Source: Bacteroidaceae bacterium
GTDB lineage: Bacteria; Bacteroidota; Bacteroidia; Bacteroidales; Bacteroidaceae
NCBI GenBank assembly: GCA_017645305.1
Contig: JAGCPD010000005.1
Location: 1-64,000, forward strand
Direction: 5' to 3'
Length of the DNA stretch: 64,000 nt
The position numbers and the translations under genes are program-made. The notes beneath the pieces were generated by a model. It was not told where the DNA came from and made no database searches. It worked only from the letters and a program-made list of their open reading frames with translations. Of this stretch, positions 6,883 through 14,410 are shown one piece after another (position 1 is the first letter of the stretch; the number at the start of each line of letters is the position of its first letter).

Positions 6883-9800
6883 ATGAAAACACATTTTTTG
6901 ACAGTAGCACTTTTGTCGTGTGTTACATCTTTGTTAGCCCAGGATATTACGTACAGTTCTACGGTGGATGAAATCTGGGGCGGGAGAGTGTTTATGGAAC
7001 TTGACGGCCAATATGCCGGAACTTCAAGGCAGGATACCTACACTACATGGCCTACGAACGACCAGACCGTTATGGTTTACTGCCTGCGTGTACCTAAGGC
7101 GCATGTCAGGGCCGACGTTGTGTTTTCTCCAAAGGCAGCAGGAAGGACCGTTACCTTCAACCTGCGGGTGGTACGCGCCAGCACAGGAGAGGTGGTAACT
7201 GAACATACAAGTACAATAGCGTGTACGTCATCGGCAGAACAGACTGCAGAGCTGATGCCTGACTTTGTCTTTCCGGCAGATACGTGGTACAGATTCGAGA
7301 TAACAAGCCCCAAGGGAAGCACCAACATGTCGCGTTTCACAAAGTTGCGCTTCCAGCGTAAGTCTTCGCTGGCCGTTGGTGATTCACCCATATACATGGC
7401 ACCCAGTGTACATCTTCACACCTACGGCAGCACAGACCCTATGGCTCCGAGCGGCGAGTCGTACGACTGGATTTATCAGGAGGGAATGATACCGCCTGAA
7501 TATGAGCGTCCCAGTACATACGCTATGATCATCGGTACGGATGGCGGCTATTCAGGATTCCAGTCGATATACAATGGTAAGGACAGTTACGGCAACGACA
7601 AGTGGAACCACCTTGTCCTTTTCTCGGTATGGGACAATGGCGATGTAGATAAGGACCCAGCCATGCCTGAATATCTGAAATCGGGAATCGTGGATATGGG
7701 CAAGGACGTTATCGGTGTCCGTTTCGGTGCCGAAGGTACCGGCTCAAGTGCACGACTTGTTGAAAGCGACAAATGGTGGACACCCGGCAAATGGGTTCAG
7801 TTCCTATGGAATGCCCGTCCGGAACAGGTGCAGGTGACCCTGAAGGGCCATGACGGCAAAGACTCGATAGCCAGCTATCAGAATACGTTGCAGAGCTGTT
7901 GGTATAAGATGGAGGACGACCCTCAGTGGCACTATCTGGGTACGCTGCGTGAAAGCGGACGTAACCGTTATTACACAGGATTCTATGCTTTTCTGGAGAA
8001 CTTCTACGACATAGGCGGCGAACTGGTTCACCGTGCCTATTACCGTAATGCGGCTATGCGCTCGATGGCATCGGGAAAGTGGTATGCCAGGAACACCGTT
8101 GATTTCGGTCATACCCAAAACGACGGCACACGCTTTTCGCGTAGAGACTATGGGCACGGCCAGACTCAGTTGTACGACAACTGTTTCTATCTGGAGACAG
8201 GCGGATTCGGCGATGTTAACGACAGTGCCAGGGTGCTGCCTCTGCCAGAGTCCATGCCTTGGGTAGATACCATCAATATAAAGGCGCTTACGGCACGTGT
8301 TGACGAGGCAATATCCAAAGACGAGGTGAAACAGGCCGAATCGCGTCTTGACCTGTTCAGAAAGATAGACATGACAGGATGGAAACTGGTCAGCTATACG
8401 GACGAGGAGACAGAAGGAGAGAAGGAAAACGGACGTGCAGCCCAGGCTGTTGACGGCAGGAACTCCACCTATTGGCATTCACAATGGAAGCCATCGAAGG
8501 CTCCTTTCCCGCATTCTCTTGTCTTGGATGCCGGTAAGGATACAACCGTCAACGGTCTTGCTTTGTATCAAGAGAAAGAGTCACGTTACAGGGCTAAGGC
8601 GTTCCGCCTGCTGACATCCGAAGACGGAAATACCTGGAGTACCCGTGCCTCAGGAACACTGAAAGACAGCAATAATCCCGAGTTCCGTTTCACCAAGGAT
8701 ATAAGGAGCCGCTATTTTAAGATAGAGTTCCGGACAAGTTACGGAGGTGAGGTGCTTGCTATCAACGAGGTTACCTTCACCTGTCCCTATGACCTTGCAA
8801 GGATGATGCAGCGTGCAAAGTCCACCATTGAGATGGCAGACAGGCTGGGAGGCTACCGTTTAGCAGACTTGCAGCATTTGATTGAGGTATATGACGAAGG
8901 GCGTTGTACTGATACAATAGCCATGAAGGATGCCTTTGCCGAACTGACGGACGTGATGCCGTTGAAGTATGGTGTGGTGAAGAATCTGCAGACTATCAAT
9001 ACGTCGCGCTGCTACCAACTGCATAACACTTCAAAGAAATCCGTTCTGTATGCCAGTGAGGACGGAACCCAGACCTTGCTTGTCGCCGACGGAGACGAGA
9101 ATGCAATGGACTCTTGTGCCAACTGGCTTATCCTCAAGTCCGAGACTTATAACCAATATTGTATATATAATGTAGGGACCGGTCTTTATTTGAATACCAA
9201 GGACGGGAAGTTGACACTTACCACCCAGCCCGTTCCTATCAGTATAACAAGCAGTAGCAGCGGTTTCAGACTGGGCGGTCTGTCTGATTTCTATCAGTTG
9301 CTGGATAACTACTCGATGGCTCCTGATATGGATTTCGCCTTCGACCAACTTGAAAAAAGCGAGTTCATGCAGCATTTTGAAAAAGAAATAGGCGAACTTT
9401 GTGCAGAAGCCGTACAGACATACGGTCAGGCTTTCGAATACAAGGTTGGAACAACGGATCTGGGAAAGGCAGCATCGCGATGGACATCGAACGTGAATGT
9501 ATCAAACAATACTGAACATCCCATCTCGTACATGCTGGACGGCAGTAAGGCCACGTACTATGAAACATGGTACAGCGGTATTACATGGCCGGCAGAGCCC
9601 AGTTATATACAGTTGCGCTTTACCACCAATCAGTCTGCCATACGCTTCAAATTCATTCCCAGTCAGAACGCTAACTACGGACAGACTGATATGCCGGCAG
9701 AAATGACAATTCTGGCAAGCGAGGATAACAAGACGTGGGAACAGGTGGCTAACCTGACCGAAGGATTCCCTACGTCTATATCCGATATCTATACTTCGCC

Positions 9801-10245
9801 CGTAATACCGTTCGGTAAACCTTGTATGTATGTAAGGTTCCAGGTAAACAAGACATTTGGCAACCGCGACGGGAAGAACAAGATATTCGCCATCTCGGAG
9901 ATGAAGGTGTATAGCGCATCGGAAAACCAGGAGAACTCCTTGTATTACAACAATGAGGAGGTGAAGAATGCTGTTGATGCCATGATGACAGTTCTGGACG
10001 AAACTCATGCCGCTGTCAAGGCTTCCGAGGCTACGATGGATAACTATCAGGCACTTCGTGATGCAATAGACGAAGCCCAGCGGGTTATGCAGGACGTGGA
10101 GACAGGCATAGACATCATTTCATCACCCGGCAGCTGTACCTATGAGACATTGTACGACCTGCAGGGACGGCGTGTTCTTGTTCCCCGTGGACTTAACATA
10201 GTACGTTGCAGCGACGGTACAGTAAGGAAAATGCTGACCAAGTAA
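6883..10245 (+). CDS. Large secreted DUF3472/discoidin (F5/8 type C) protein
   Basis: A 1120-residue protein with a signal peptide (cleavage after LLAQ, ~20). The N-terminal ~165 residues look like the DUF5077 beta-sandwich. Residues ~190-450 look like DUF3472 (conserved aromatic stretches such as DWIYQEGM and TDGGYSGFQSIY). Two discoidin-type carbohydrate-binding domains follow at ~505-635 (AVDGRNSTYWHS) and ~860-1010 (MLDGSKATYYET), with a ricin-like stretch between them (ILKSETYNQYCIYNVGTGLYL). The end YDLQGRRVLVPRGLNIV resembles the short C-terminal tail seen on several secreted proteins in this window. It probably binds polysaccharide at the cell surface. A catalytic role for the DUF3472 part is unproven. 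Confidence 0.75.
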   Translation: MKTHFLTVALLSCVTSLLAQDITYSSTVDEIWGGRVFMELDGQYAGTSRQDTYTTWPTNDQTVMVYCLRVPKAHVRADVVFSPKAAGRTVTFNLRVVRASTGEVVTEHTSTIACTSSAEQTAELMPDFVFPADTWYRFEITSPKGSTNMSRFTKLRFQRKSSLAVGDSPIYMAPSVHLHTYGSTDPMAPSGESYDWIYQEGMIPPEYERPSTYAMIIGTDGGYSGFQSIYNGKDSYGNDKWNHLVLFSVWDNGDVDKDPAMPEYLKSGIVDMGKDVIGVRFGAEGTGSSARLVESDKWWTPGKWVQFLWNARPEQVQVTLKGHDGKDSIASYQNTLQSCWYKMEDDPQWHYLGTLRESGRNRYYTGFYAFLENFYDIGGELVHRAYYRNAAMRSMASGKWYARNTVDFGHTQNDGTRFSRRDYGHGQTQLYDNCFYLETGGFGDVNDSARVLPLPESMPWVDTINIKALTARVDEAISKDEVKQAESRLDLFRKIDMTGWKLVSYTDEETEGEKENGRAAQAVDGRNSTYWHSQWKPSKAPFPHSLVLDAGKDTTVNGLALYQEKESRYRAKAFRLLTSEDGNTWSTRASGTLKDSNNPEFRFTKDIRSRYFKIEFRTSYGGEVLAINEVTFTCPYDLARMMQRAKSTIEMADRLGGYRLADLQHLIEVYDEGRCTDTIAMKDAFAELTDVMPLKYGVVKNLQTINTSRCYQLHNTSKKSVLYASEDGTQTLLVADGDENAMDSCANWLILKSETYNQYCIYNVGTGLYLNTKDGKLTLTTQPVPISITSSSSGFRLGGLSDFYQLLDNYSMAPDMDFAFDQLEKSEFMQHFEKEIGELCAEAVQTYGQAFEYKVGTTDLGKAASRWTSNVNVSNNTEHPISYMLDGSKATYYETWYSGITWPAEPSYIQLRFTTNQSAIRFKFIPSQNANYGQTDMPAEMTILASEDNKTWEQVANLTEGFPTSISDIYTSPVIPFGKPCMYVRFQVNKTFGNRDGKNKIFAISEMKVYSASENQENSLYYNNEEVKNAVDAMMTVLDETHAAVKASEATMDNYQALRDAIDEAQRVMQDVETGIDIISSPGSCTYETLYDLQGRRVLVPRGLNIVRCSDGTVRKMLTK

Positions 10246-10264
10246 GCTCGCCAGCCACTGTCTG

Positions 10265-11398
10265 TTATTTTACAGTCAGCGCGCCTTCTGGCGAAATGTC
10301 CAGTTTTGTTGTGGGGAAGTCCTCGATTGTCAGCTGCCTGATATTCTTGGCAGCCAGATGACTGGCATCTTTTCTCGGGCCAATGCCCTGTTGTTGGCGG
10401 AAGGAGTGAATCTGTCCGTATTTCAGCGTTCCGTCTTCGGCGCTGAGCGTTACTTCAAGCAGGGGGGCATATCCTGTAATTCCCTTTGTTCCCATGCGGT
10501 ATGGTGTACAGAAGTTACCTAACGAATATGCTATGAGATGTCCCTTGTAGAGTTCCATTCCGCGTGGCACATGCGGTCCGTGACCTATTACGATATCCGC
10601 TCCCATGTCTATGCAGTGGTGCGCGAATTCGTAAACATTGCCCCTTTCTTCCCCTACATAGTATTCTGTCTTTCGGGGTACATGCTGGTGGGCTGTACCT
10701 TCGGCTCCACCATGGAAACTGACAATGAGAATGTCGCTTTTTTTCCTGTATTTGGTAACCATGGAATCAACCTCGGCTTTGTTAAGCATATCCAGAACTT
10801 TAGTACACGATGCGGCAAAACCGATATATGCCACTTTCTTTCCTTTGCGTTCAAGAATAACTCCCTCGGCCAGTTCACGCAGTCCAGCCACTTCTATACC
10901 AGTCCGTTTTATATTCTGCAATGTGTTACGTCGTCCGGTCATGCCAAAGTCGAAGGTATGGTTGTTGGCCATGTTTACAGCATCAAAGCCTGCTTCGGCT
11001 AACCTGTCGGCATGGTCACCCGGCATTCTGAAAATAAAGTAGGTGTTGGGATTTGTCATTTTCCGCTGTTCGCCGTCGGTACCTTCGTAACAGGTACCCT
11101 CGAGGTTGGCAATGGCAATGTCAGAAGCCCGTATGATGCTGTCGCAATCCTGGAACAAGGTTCGTCCTCGGTTGGGTGTAATGAAGTTGCCAGGAACATT
11201 TGTACCCATCATTACGTCACCTACAAATGTCATTGTCAGCGTTGTGGTTTCGGGCTTATCAAGCGTATCCTGGATGATGCTGTCGCAATTTTCGTCTTCT
11301 TTTACCGTAAGTTCCTTGTTATTGCTGGCATAGGAACATGACGAAACGAGAATGCCTGATAGAAGTGCAAGTGCAAAGAAATTATTAGTTGGTTTCAT
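10265..11398 (-). CDS. CapA-family (PGA_cap) metallophosphoesterase-like lipoprotein
   Basis: About 377 residues from the preferred start MKPTNNFF at 11398; a longer frame begins at 11443. The lipobox LVSSC places the acylated Cys at position 21. The domain is the CapA / PGA_cap fold, related to calcineurin-type phosphoesterases. Metal-ligand motifs include FVGDVMMG, NLEGT, NMANNHTFDFG, VSFHGGAE and IGHGPHVPRG. CapA proteins act in poly-gamma-glutamate capsule export or hydrolysis, but lone CapA-like lipoproteins are common in Bacteroidetes and often have no capsule operon, as here. It is transcribed convergently with the discoidin gene, with only 19 bases between the stops. Confidence 0.85.
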   Translation of the reverse strand: MKPTNNFFALALLSGILVSSCSYASNNKELTVKEDENCDSIIQDTLDKPETTTLTMTFVGDVMMGTNVPGNFITPNRGRTLFQDCDSIIRASDIAIANLEGTCYEGTDGEQRKMTNPNTYFIFRMPGDHADRLAEAGFDAVNMANNHTFDFGMTGRRNTLQNIKRTGIEVAGLRELAEGVILERKGKKVAYIGFAASCTKVLDMLNKAEVDSMVTKYRKKSDILIVSFHGGAEGTAHQHVPRKTEYYVGEERGNVYEFAHHCIDMGADIVIGHGPHVPRGMELYKGHLIAYSLGNFCTPYRMGTKGITGYAPLLEVTLSAEDGTLKYGQIHSFRQQQGIGPRKDASHLAAKNIRQLTIEDFPTTKLDISPEGALTVK

Positions 11399-11431
11399 GC
11401 TTATGTTATGTTTGCTGATATTTGTCGTGTG

Positions 11432-11439
11432 CAAATTTA
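11432..11439 (-). promoter_or_regulatory. Candidate -7 box of the CapA-like gene
   Basis: On the minus strand the sequence reads TAAATTTG, fitting TAnnTTTG, about 33 bases before the ATG at 11398. This supports 11398 as the start, because 11443 would lie upstream of the box. No good -33 element is visible. Confidence 0.5.
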
Positions 11440-11587
11440 ACAATTATCTTTAAAACAACGAATATAATGATTTGATTTTAAATAAAGAAATATCATGTCT
11501 GACTTCTGATTATTCTGCTTTTAGGTGTTCATAACCCCTTTGCAGGTACGTAAAAAGCATTTTAACATGAAAAAGAAGATTGTTTCT

Positions 11588-11618
11588 TTTGCCATACCGA
11601 AAGTTTTACTTACATTTG
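11588..11618 (+). promoter_or_regulatory. Promoter of the exopolysaccharide-like operon
   Basis: TTTG ending at 11591, 19 bases, then TACATTTG at 11611-11618: a good Bacteroidetes promoter. Transcription would start near 11624, about 55 bases before the GTG start at 11678. Confidence 0.7.
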
Positions 11619-11627
11619 TAAATGTAA
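11610..11627. promoter_or_regulatory. Operator-like palindrome over the -7 box
   Basis: TTACATTT-GT-AAATGTAA is a perfect inverted repeat with 8-bp arms and a 2-bp spacer. It overlaps the -7 box and predicted start site of the five-gene operon, where a dimeric repressor would block transcription. The regulator is not identified. Confidence 0.55.
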
Positions 11628-11677
11628 ATATGAAACAAACGAGTTGACCTGCTTGTTAAAATGAACAGGAGCGAGAG

Positions 11678-12958
11678 GTGAATACTGTCTCTATAGTAAA
11701 ATACTATTTAAACCTTATTCTGGCATACAGCACGTATTATGTGCAGTATGCCATAGGTATGTTTGCAGACTATCCCATAGAAATAAAGGTGGCTGCGACA
11801 GTATCCGTGCTTTGTATAATTCTGATAATTATTATGAGTGTTTCCTTGCTCTACCTTTCGCACCAGAAGAGCAAGAAAAGGAAGCTGCAGTCTGGTATTG
11901 AAGAAAAGTACGGGAAGGGGATGGACTATATGTTCACAAGTGAGGTTCAGAAGCAGATGTCAAGACAGGAAATAGCAGATGTTTTTGGTATAAACTGGAA
12001 TGACTTAGGCAAAGCGATACTGAAGAACAAACGTGAAAAGGAAGCCTTCGTGGATATATTCTATCTGCGTTTTATCACCGAAAGGTCAGACTTTGCCAAC
12101 CGTGAAAATATTACATCTGTGCTTTATCTGTTTGGTATTCCAGAGTTTCTGGAAAAAGAGATAAGTATGAGAAGTATGAGGAAGAAGGTAAGGTATATGA
12201 GTATGATTCGTACCTTCAAACTGCCTATCAGTCCATGGGTTATTAACAAGCTTCTCAGTTCAAAGTTCTTGCGTGTGCAGCGACTGGCCATGTATTCCAA
12301 CATCATGCTTAGCTCAGACAGTGACCTTGACTACTTCGAGACAGACTTTTTTGACAAGCATTGCTGTATTAAGGATGAGATAGAATTGGCATATTCCCTG
12401 CAGCGAAGACGAAAAGCGGGACGTAAACTTCCCAATCTTGCCAGATGGGCCAATCTGCAAAAGAATGAGCGTTCGCAGTGCATGTTTGTGCGTCTGATGA
12501 GACGTTTTGAGGAGTTGGAATATTGTGACCAACTGACGGAACTATATAAAACTCAGCTCCGAAAGAAGAAACTGATAGAAGAAATTTCACGTACATGGGG
12601 CTATCTGCACTATACAGAAGGAGAAAATTTGCTTATTGATGCCCTGCTTACCCAACCTGACGACACGAAGGTTGCTATTATGCATGCCCTGACGCGTTTT
12701 GCAACAGGAAAAGGCATAGACGCTTTGCTGGAAGGCTATACGAATACCACCAACCCGCATGTCCGCTTCGAGGCACTAAGATGCATGTATAACTACGGTG
12801 ATGCAGGCAAGGCGCTGTTTTATGAATTGGAGAAAACTGCTTCGGATGATGACAGAAGGTTCTTTGATTTCTTTAATAATCCGATAACCCTGGAAAAGAT
12901 ACGTTTGGATAAGGAGCAGGCATATCATCCGTCTGTGGAAACAATATATAACGGATAG
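11678..12958 (+). CDS. Membrane-anchored HEAT-repeat-like protein of the polysaccharide operon
   Basis: A 426-residue protein with one strong transmembrane segment at ~38-60, a basic stretch (HQKSKKRKLQ), then a long soluble alpha-helical region. Residues ~300-400 look like HEAT-type repeats (for example ALTRFATGKGIDALLEG and HVRFEALRCMYNYG). The start is GTG at 11678, preceded by GGAG/GAGAGG. A six-codon frame from ATG 11661 ends across it (GTGA), suggesting translational coupling. A later ATG at 11759 is an alternative. The GT2 synthase gene follows after 18 bases, so this is probably an inner-membrane partner of the synthase, in the position that PgaD or Alg44 fills in other systems. That role is inferred from context. 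Confidence 0.75.
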   Translation: MNTVSIVKYYLNLILAYSTYYVQYAIGMFADYPIEIKVAATVSVLCIILIIIMSVSLLYLSHQKSKKRKLQSGIEEKYGKGMDYMFTSEVQKQMSRQEIADVFGINWNDLGKAILKNKREKEAFVDIFYLRFITERSDFANRENITSVLYLFGIPEFLEKEISMRSMRKKVRYMSMIRTFKLPISPWVINKLLSSKFLRVQRLAMYSNIMLSSDSDLDYFETDFFDKHCCIKDEIELAYSLQRRRKAGRKLPNLARWANLQKNERSQCMFVRLMRRFEELEYCDQLTELYKTQLRKKKLIEEISRTWGYLHYTEGENLLIDALLTQPDDTKVAIMHALTRFATGKGIDALLEGYTNTTNPHVRFEALRCMYNYGDAGKALFYELEKTASDDDRRFFDFFNNPITLEKIRLDKEQAYHPSVETIYNG

Positions 12959-12976
12959 TTTAGATAAAGGTCGCCT

Positions 12977-14410
12977 ATGTGGATTACAATATATTACATA
13001 TTCTGTTATCTGGTATTTGCATATACCATGGTGCTTATGGCCAGTTACCTGTATCTGGTATTCATGAGCCATCGGGCCCAAGGTCATATTAGTGTAAATA
13101 TTCCAGATGACGAAACAATAAAATATTTCTTGCAAGGGTCGCCGCTTACACCCGCAGTTTCCATTATTGCTCCTGCCTTCAACGAGGAGGTAACCATTCT
13201 GGATAATGTAAACTCGCTGATGAATATAGATTATCCCAATTATGAAATAATTATTGTAAACGATGCCAGTACCGACCGTACGATGGAACTCCTTATCAAT
13301 GAATACAAGTTGGTGGAGGTTCCTTATGACATTGCCATGAAAGTACAGTCGAAACCAATAAAACGCGTATTAAAATCGACAGAAGAAAAATACAGCAAGT
13401 TGGTTGTTGTGGATAAAGAACACGGAGGAAAAAAGGCCGATGGTTCCAATGCCGGCATCAACGTCTGTAGCAACAAGTACTTTGTCTGTACCGACGTGGA
13501 CTGTATCATTGAGCCAATGGCTCTGTACCGTATGATGTGGCTTGTTGTGAACAGTCACAGACCCATGATAGGTGTCAGCGCTACCATGCTGATGAGTAAC
13601 GGCTGTATCGTGGAAGACGGCAGGGTGGTTGAGGCTGCTGTACCTAACACCATGATTCCCATGTTCCAGCAGTTAGAGTATTTGCGTTCTTTCCTTATCA
13701 GTAAACTGGGATGGTCAAGTATCAATGCCCTGCCGAATATCTCAGGAGGTTTTGGATTGTTTGATACGGACGTTGCCGTAAAGTCAGGAGGCTATGATCC
13801 TACCAGTATGGCAGAGGATGTAGATATGCTACTGCGCATGGTAACGTACATGAAGAATACGGGTCAGGAATTTCGTCTGGCCCAGGTGCCTAAGGTATGT
13901 TGCTGGACGGAAGGACCGGGTAATGTGAAAACATTGTGTCGTCAGCGAATAAGATGGGCGCGCGGACTTTTTGAGATTATCTCTAATCACAGAAAGCTTT
14001 TCTTTAATCCGCACTACGGACCTATCGGAGCATTTACCCTGCCTTATATTTTTGTATTTGAATTCATTGCTCCGATACTTGAACTTGTTGGATTTTTGTT
14101 TATGATATGGCTGATTATTACGGGCGGTGTGAACTGGGATTCTGCTCTCATCCTTTTTGGCATGATTTACCTGTTTTCTGTATTCATGTCATTCTTTGTT
14201 ATCTTTTTTGATTACTCGGCAAAGGCCGTGAAATGGGAGAACACAAAAATGAGCTACCTTAAATTGCTTTTTGTCACGCTGTTGGAACCGTTTATCTATC
14301 ATCCCATCATCACATACTGTTCAAATAAGGGCTATTGGCAGTTTATCAGCAATCAAACTTCTGTCTGGAAACCTATTCAGCGTCAAGGTGTTAAAAAAAA
14401 GAAACAATGA
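12977..14410 (+). CDS. Processive family 2 glycosyltransferase (polysaccharide synthase)
   Basis: A 477-residue membrane GT2 enzyme of the PgaC/BcsA/hyaluronan-synthase type. It has an N-terminal transmembrane segment (~5-29) and a cytosolic GT-A domain (~58-330) with IIVNDAS (D96), TDVDC (D173, D175), the acceptor-site segment SGGFG (~256-260), AED (E280-D281) and the processivity motif QRIRW (323-327). About three C-terminal membrane helices follow (~352-445). It should polymerise a beta-linked polysaccharide from a nucleotide sugar and extrude it through the membrane. The sugar cannot be told from sequence. The stop overlaps the start of the next gene (ATGA), which encodes an outer-membrane export porin candidate. 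Confidence 0.9.
   Translation: MWITIYYIFCYLVFAYTMVLMASYLYLVFMSHRAQGHISVNIPDDETIKYFLQGSPLTPAVSIIAPAFNEEVTILDNVNSLMNIDYPNYEIIIVNDASTDRTMELLINEYKLVEVPYDIAMKVQSKPIKRVLKSTEEKYSKLVVVDKEHGGKKADGSNAGINVCSNKYFVCTDVDCIIEPMALYRMMWLVVNSHRPMIGVSATMLMSNGCIVEDGRVVEAAVPNTMIPMFQQLEYLRSFLISKLGWSSINALPNISGGFGLFDTDVAVKSGGYDPTSMAEDVDMLLRMVTYMKNTGQEFRLAQVPKVCCWTEGPGNVKTLCRQRIRWARGLFEIISNHRKLFFNPHYGPIGAFTLPYIFVFEFIAPILELVGFLFMIWLIITGGVNWDSALILFGMIYLFSVFMSFFVIFFDYSAKAVKWENTKMSYLKLLFVTLLEPFIYHPIITYCSNKGYWQFISNQTSVWKPIQRQGVKKKKQ

Noticed and set aside
10265..11398. Capsule (poly-gamma-glutamate) biosynthesis operon around the CapA-like gene
   Set aside because: No capB/capC-like ligase genes are adjacent; single CapA-like lipoproteins are common.
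11567..11647. Small frame starting MKKKIVSFAIP upstream of the polysaccharide operon
   Set aside because: It runs through the promoter and operator-like palindrome, so it would not be on the main transcript.
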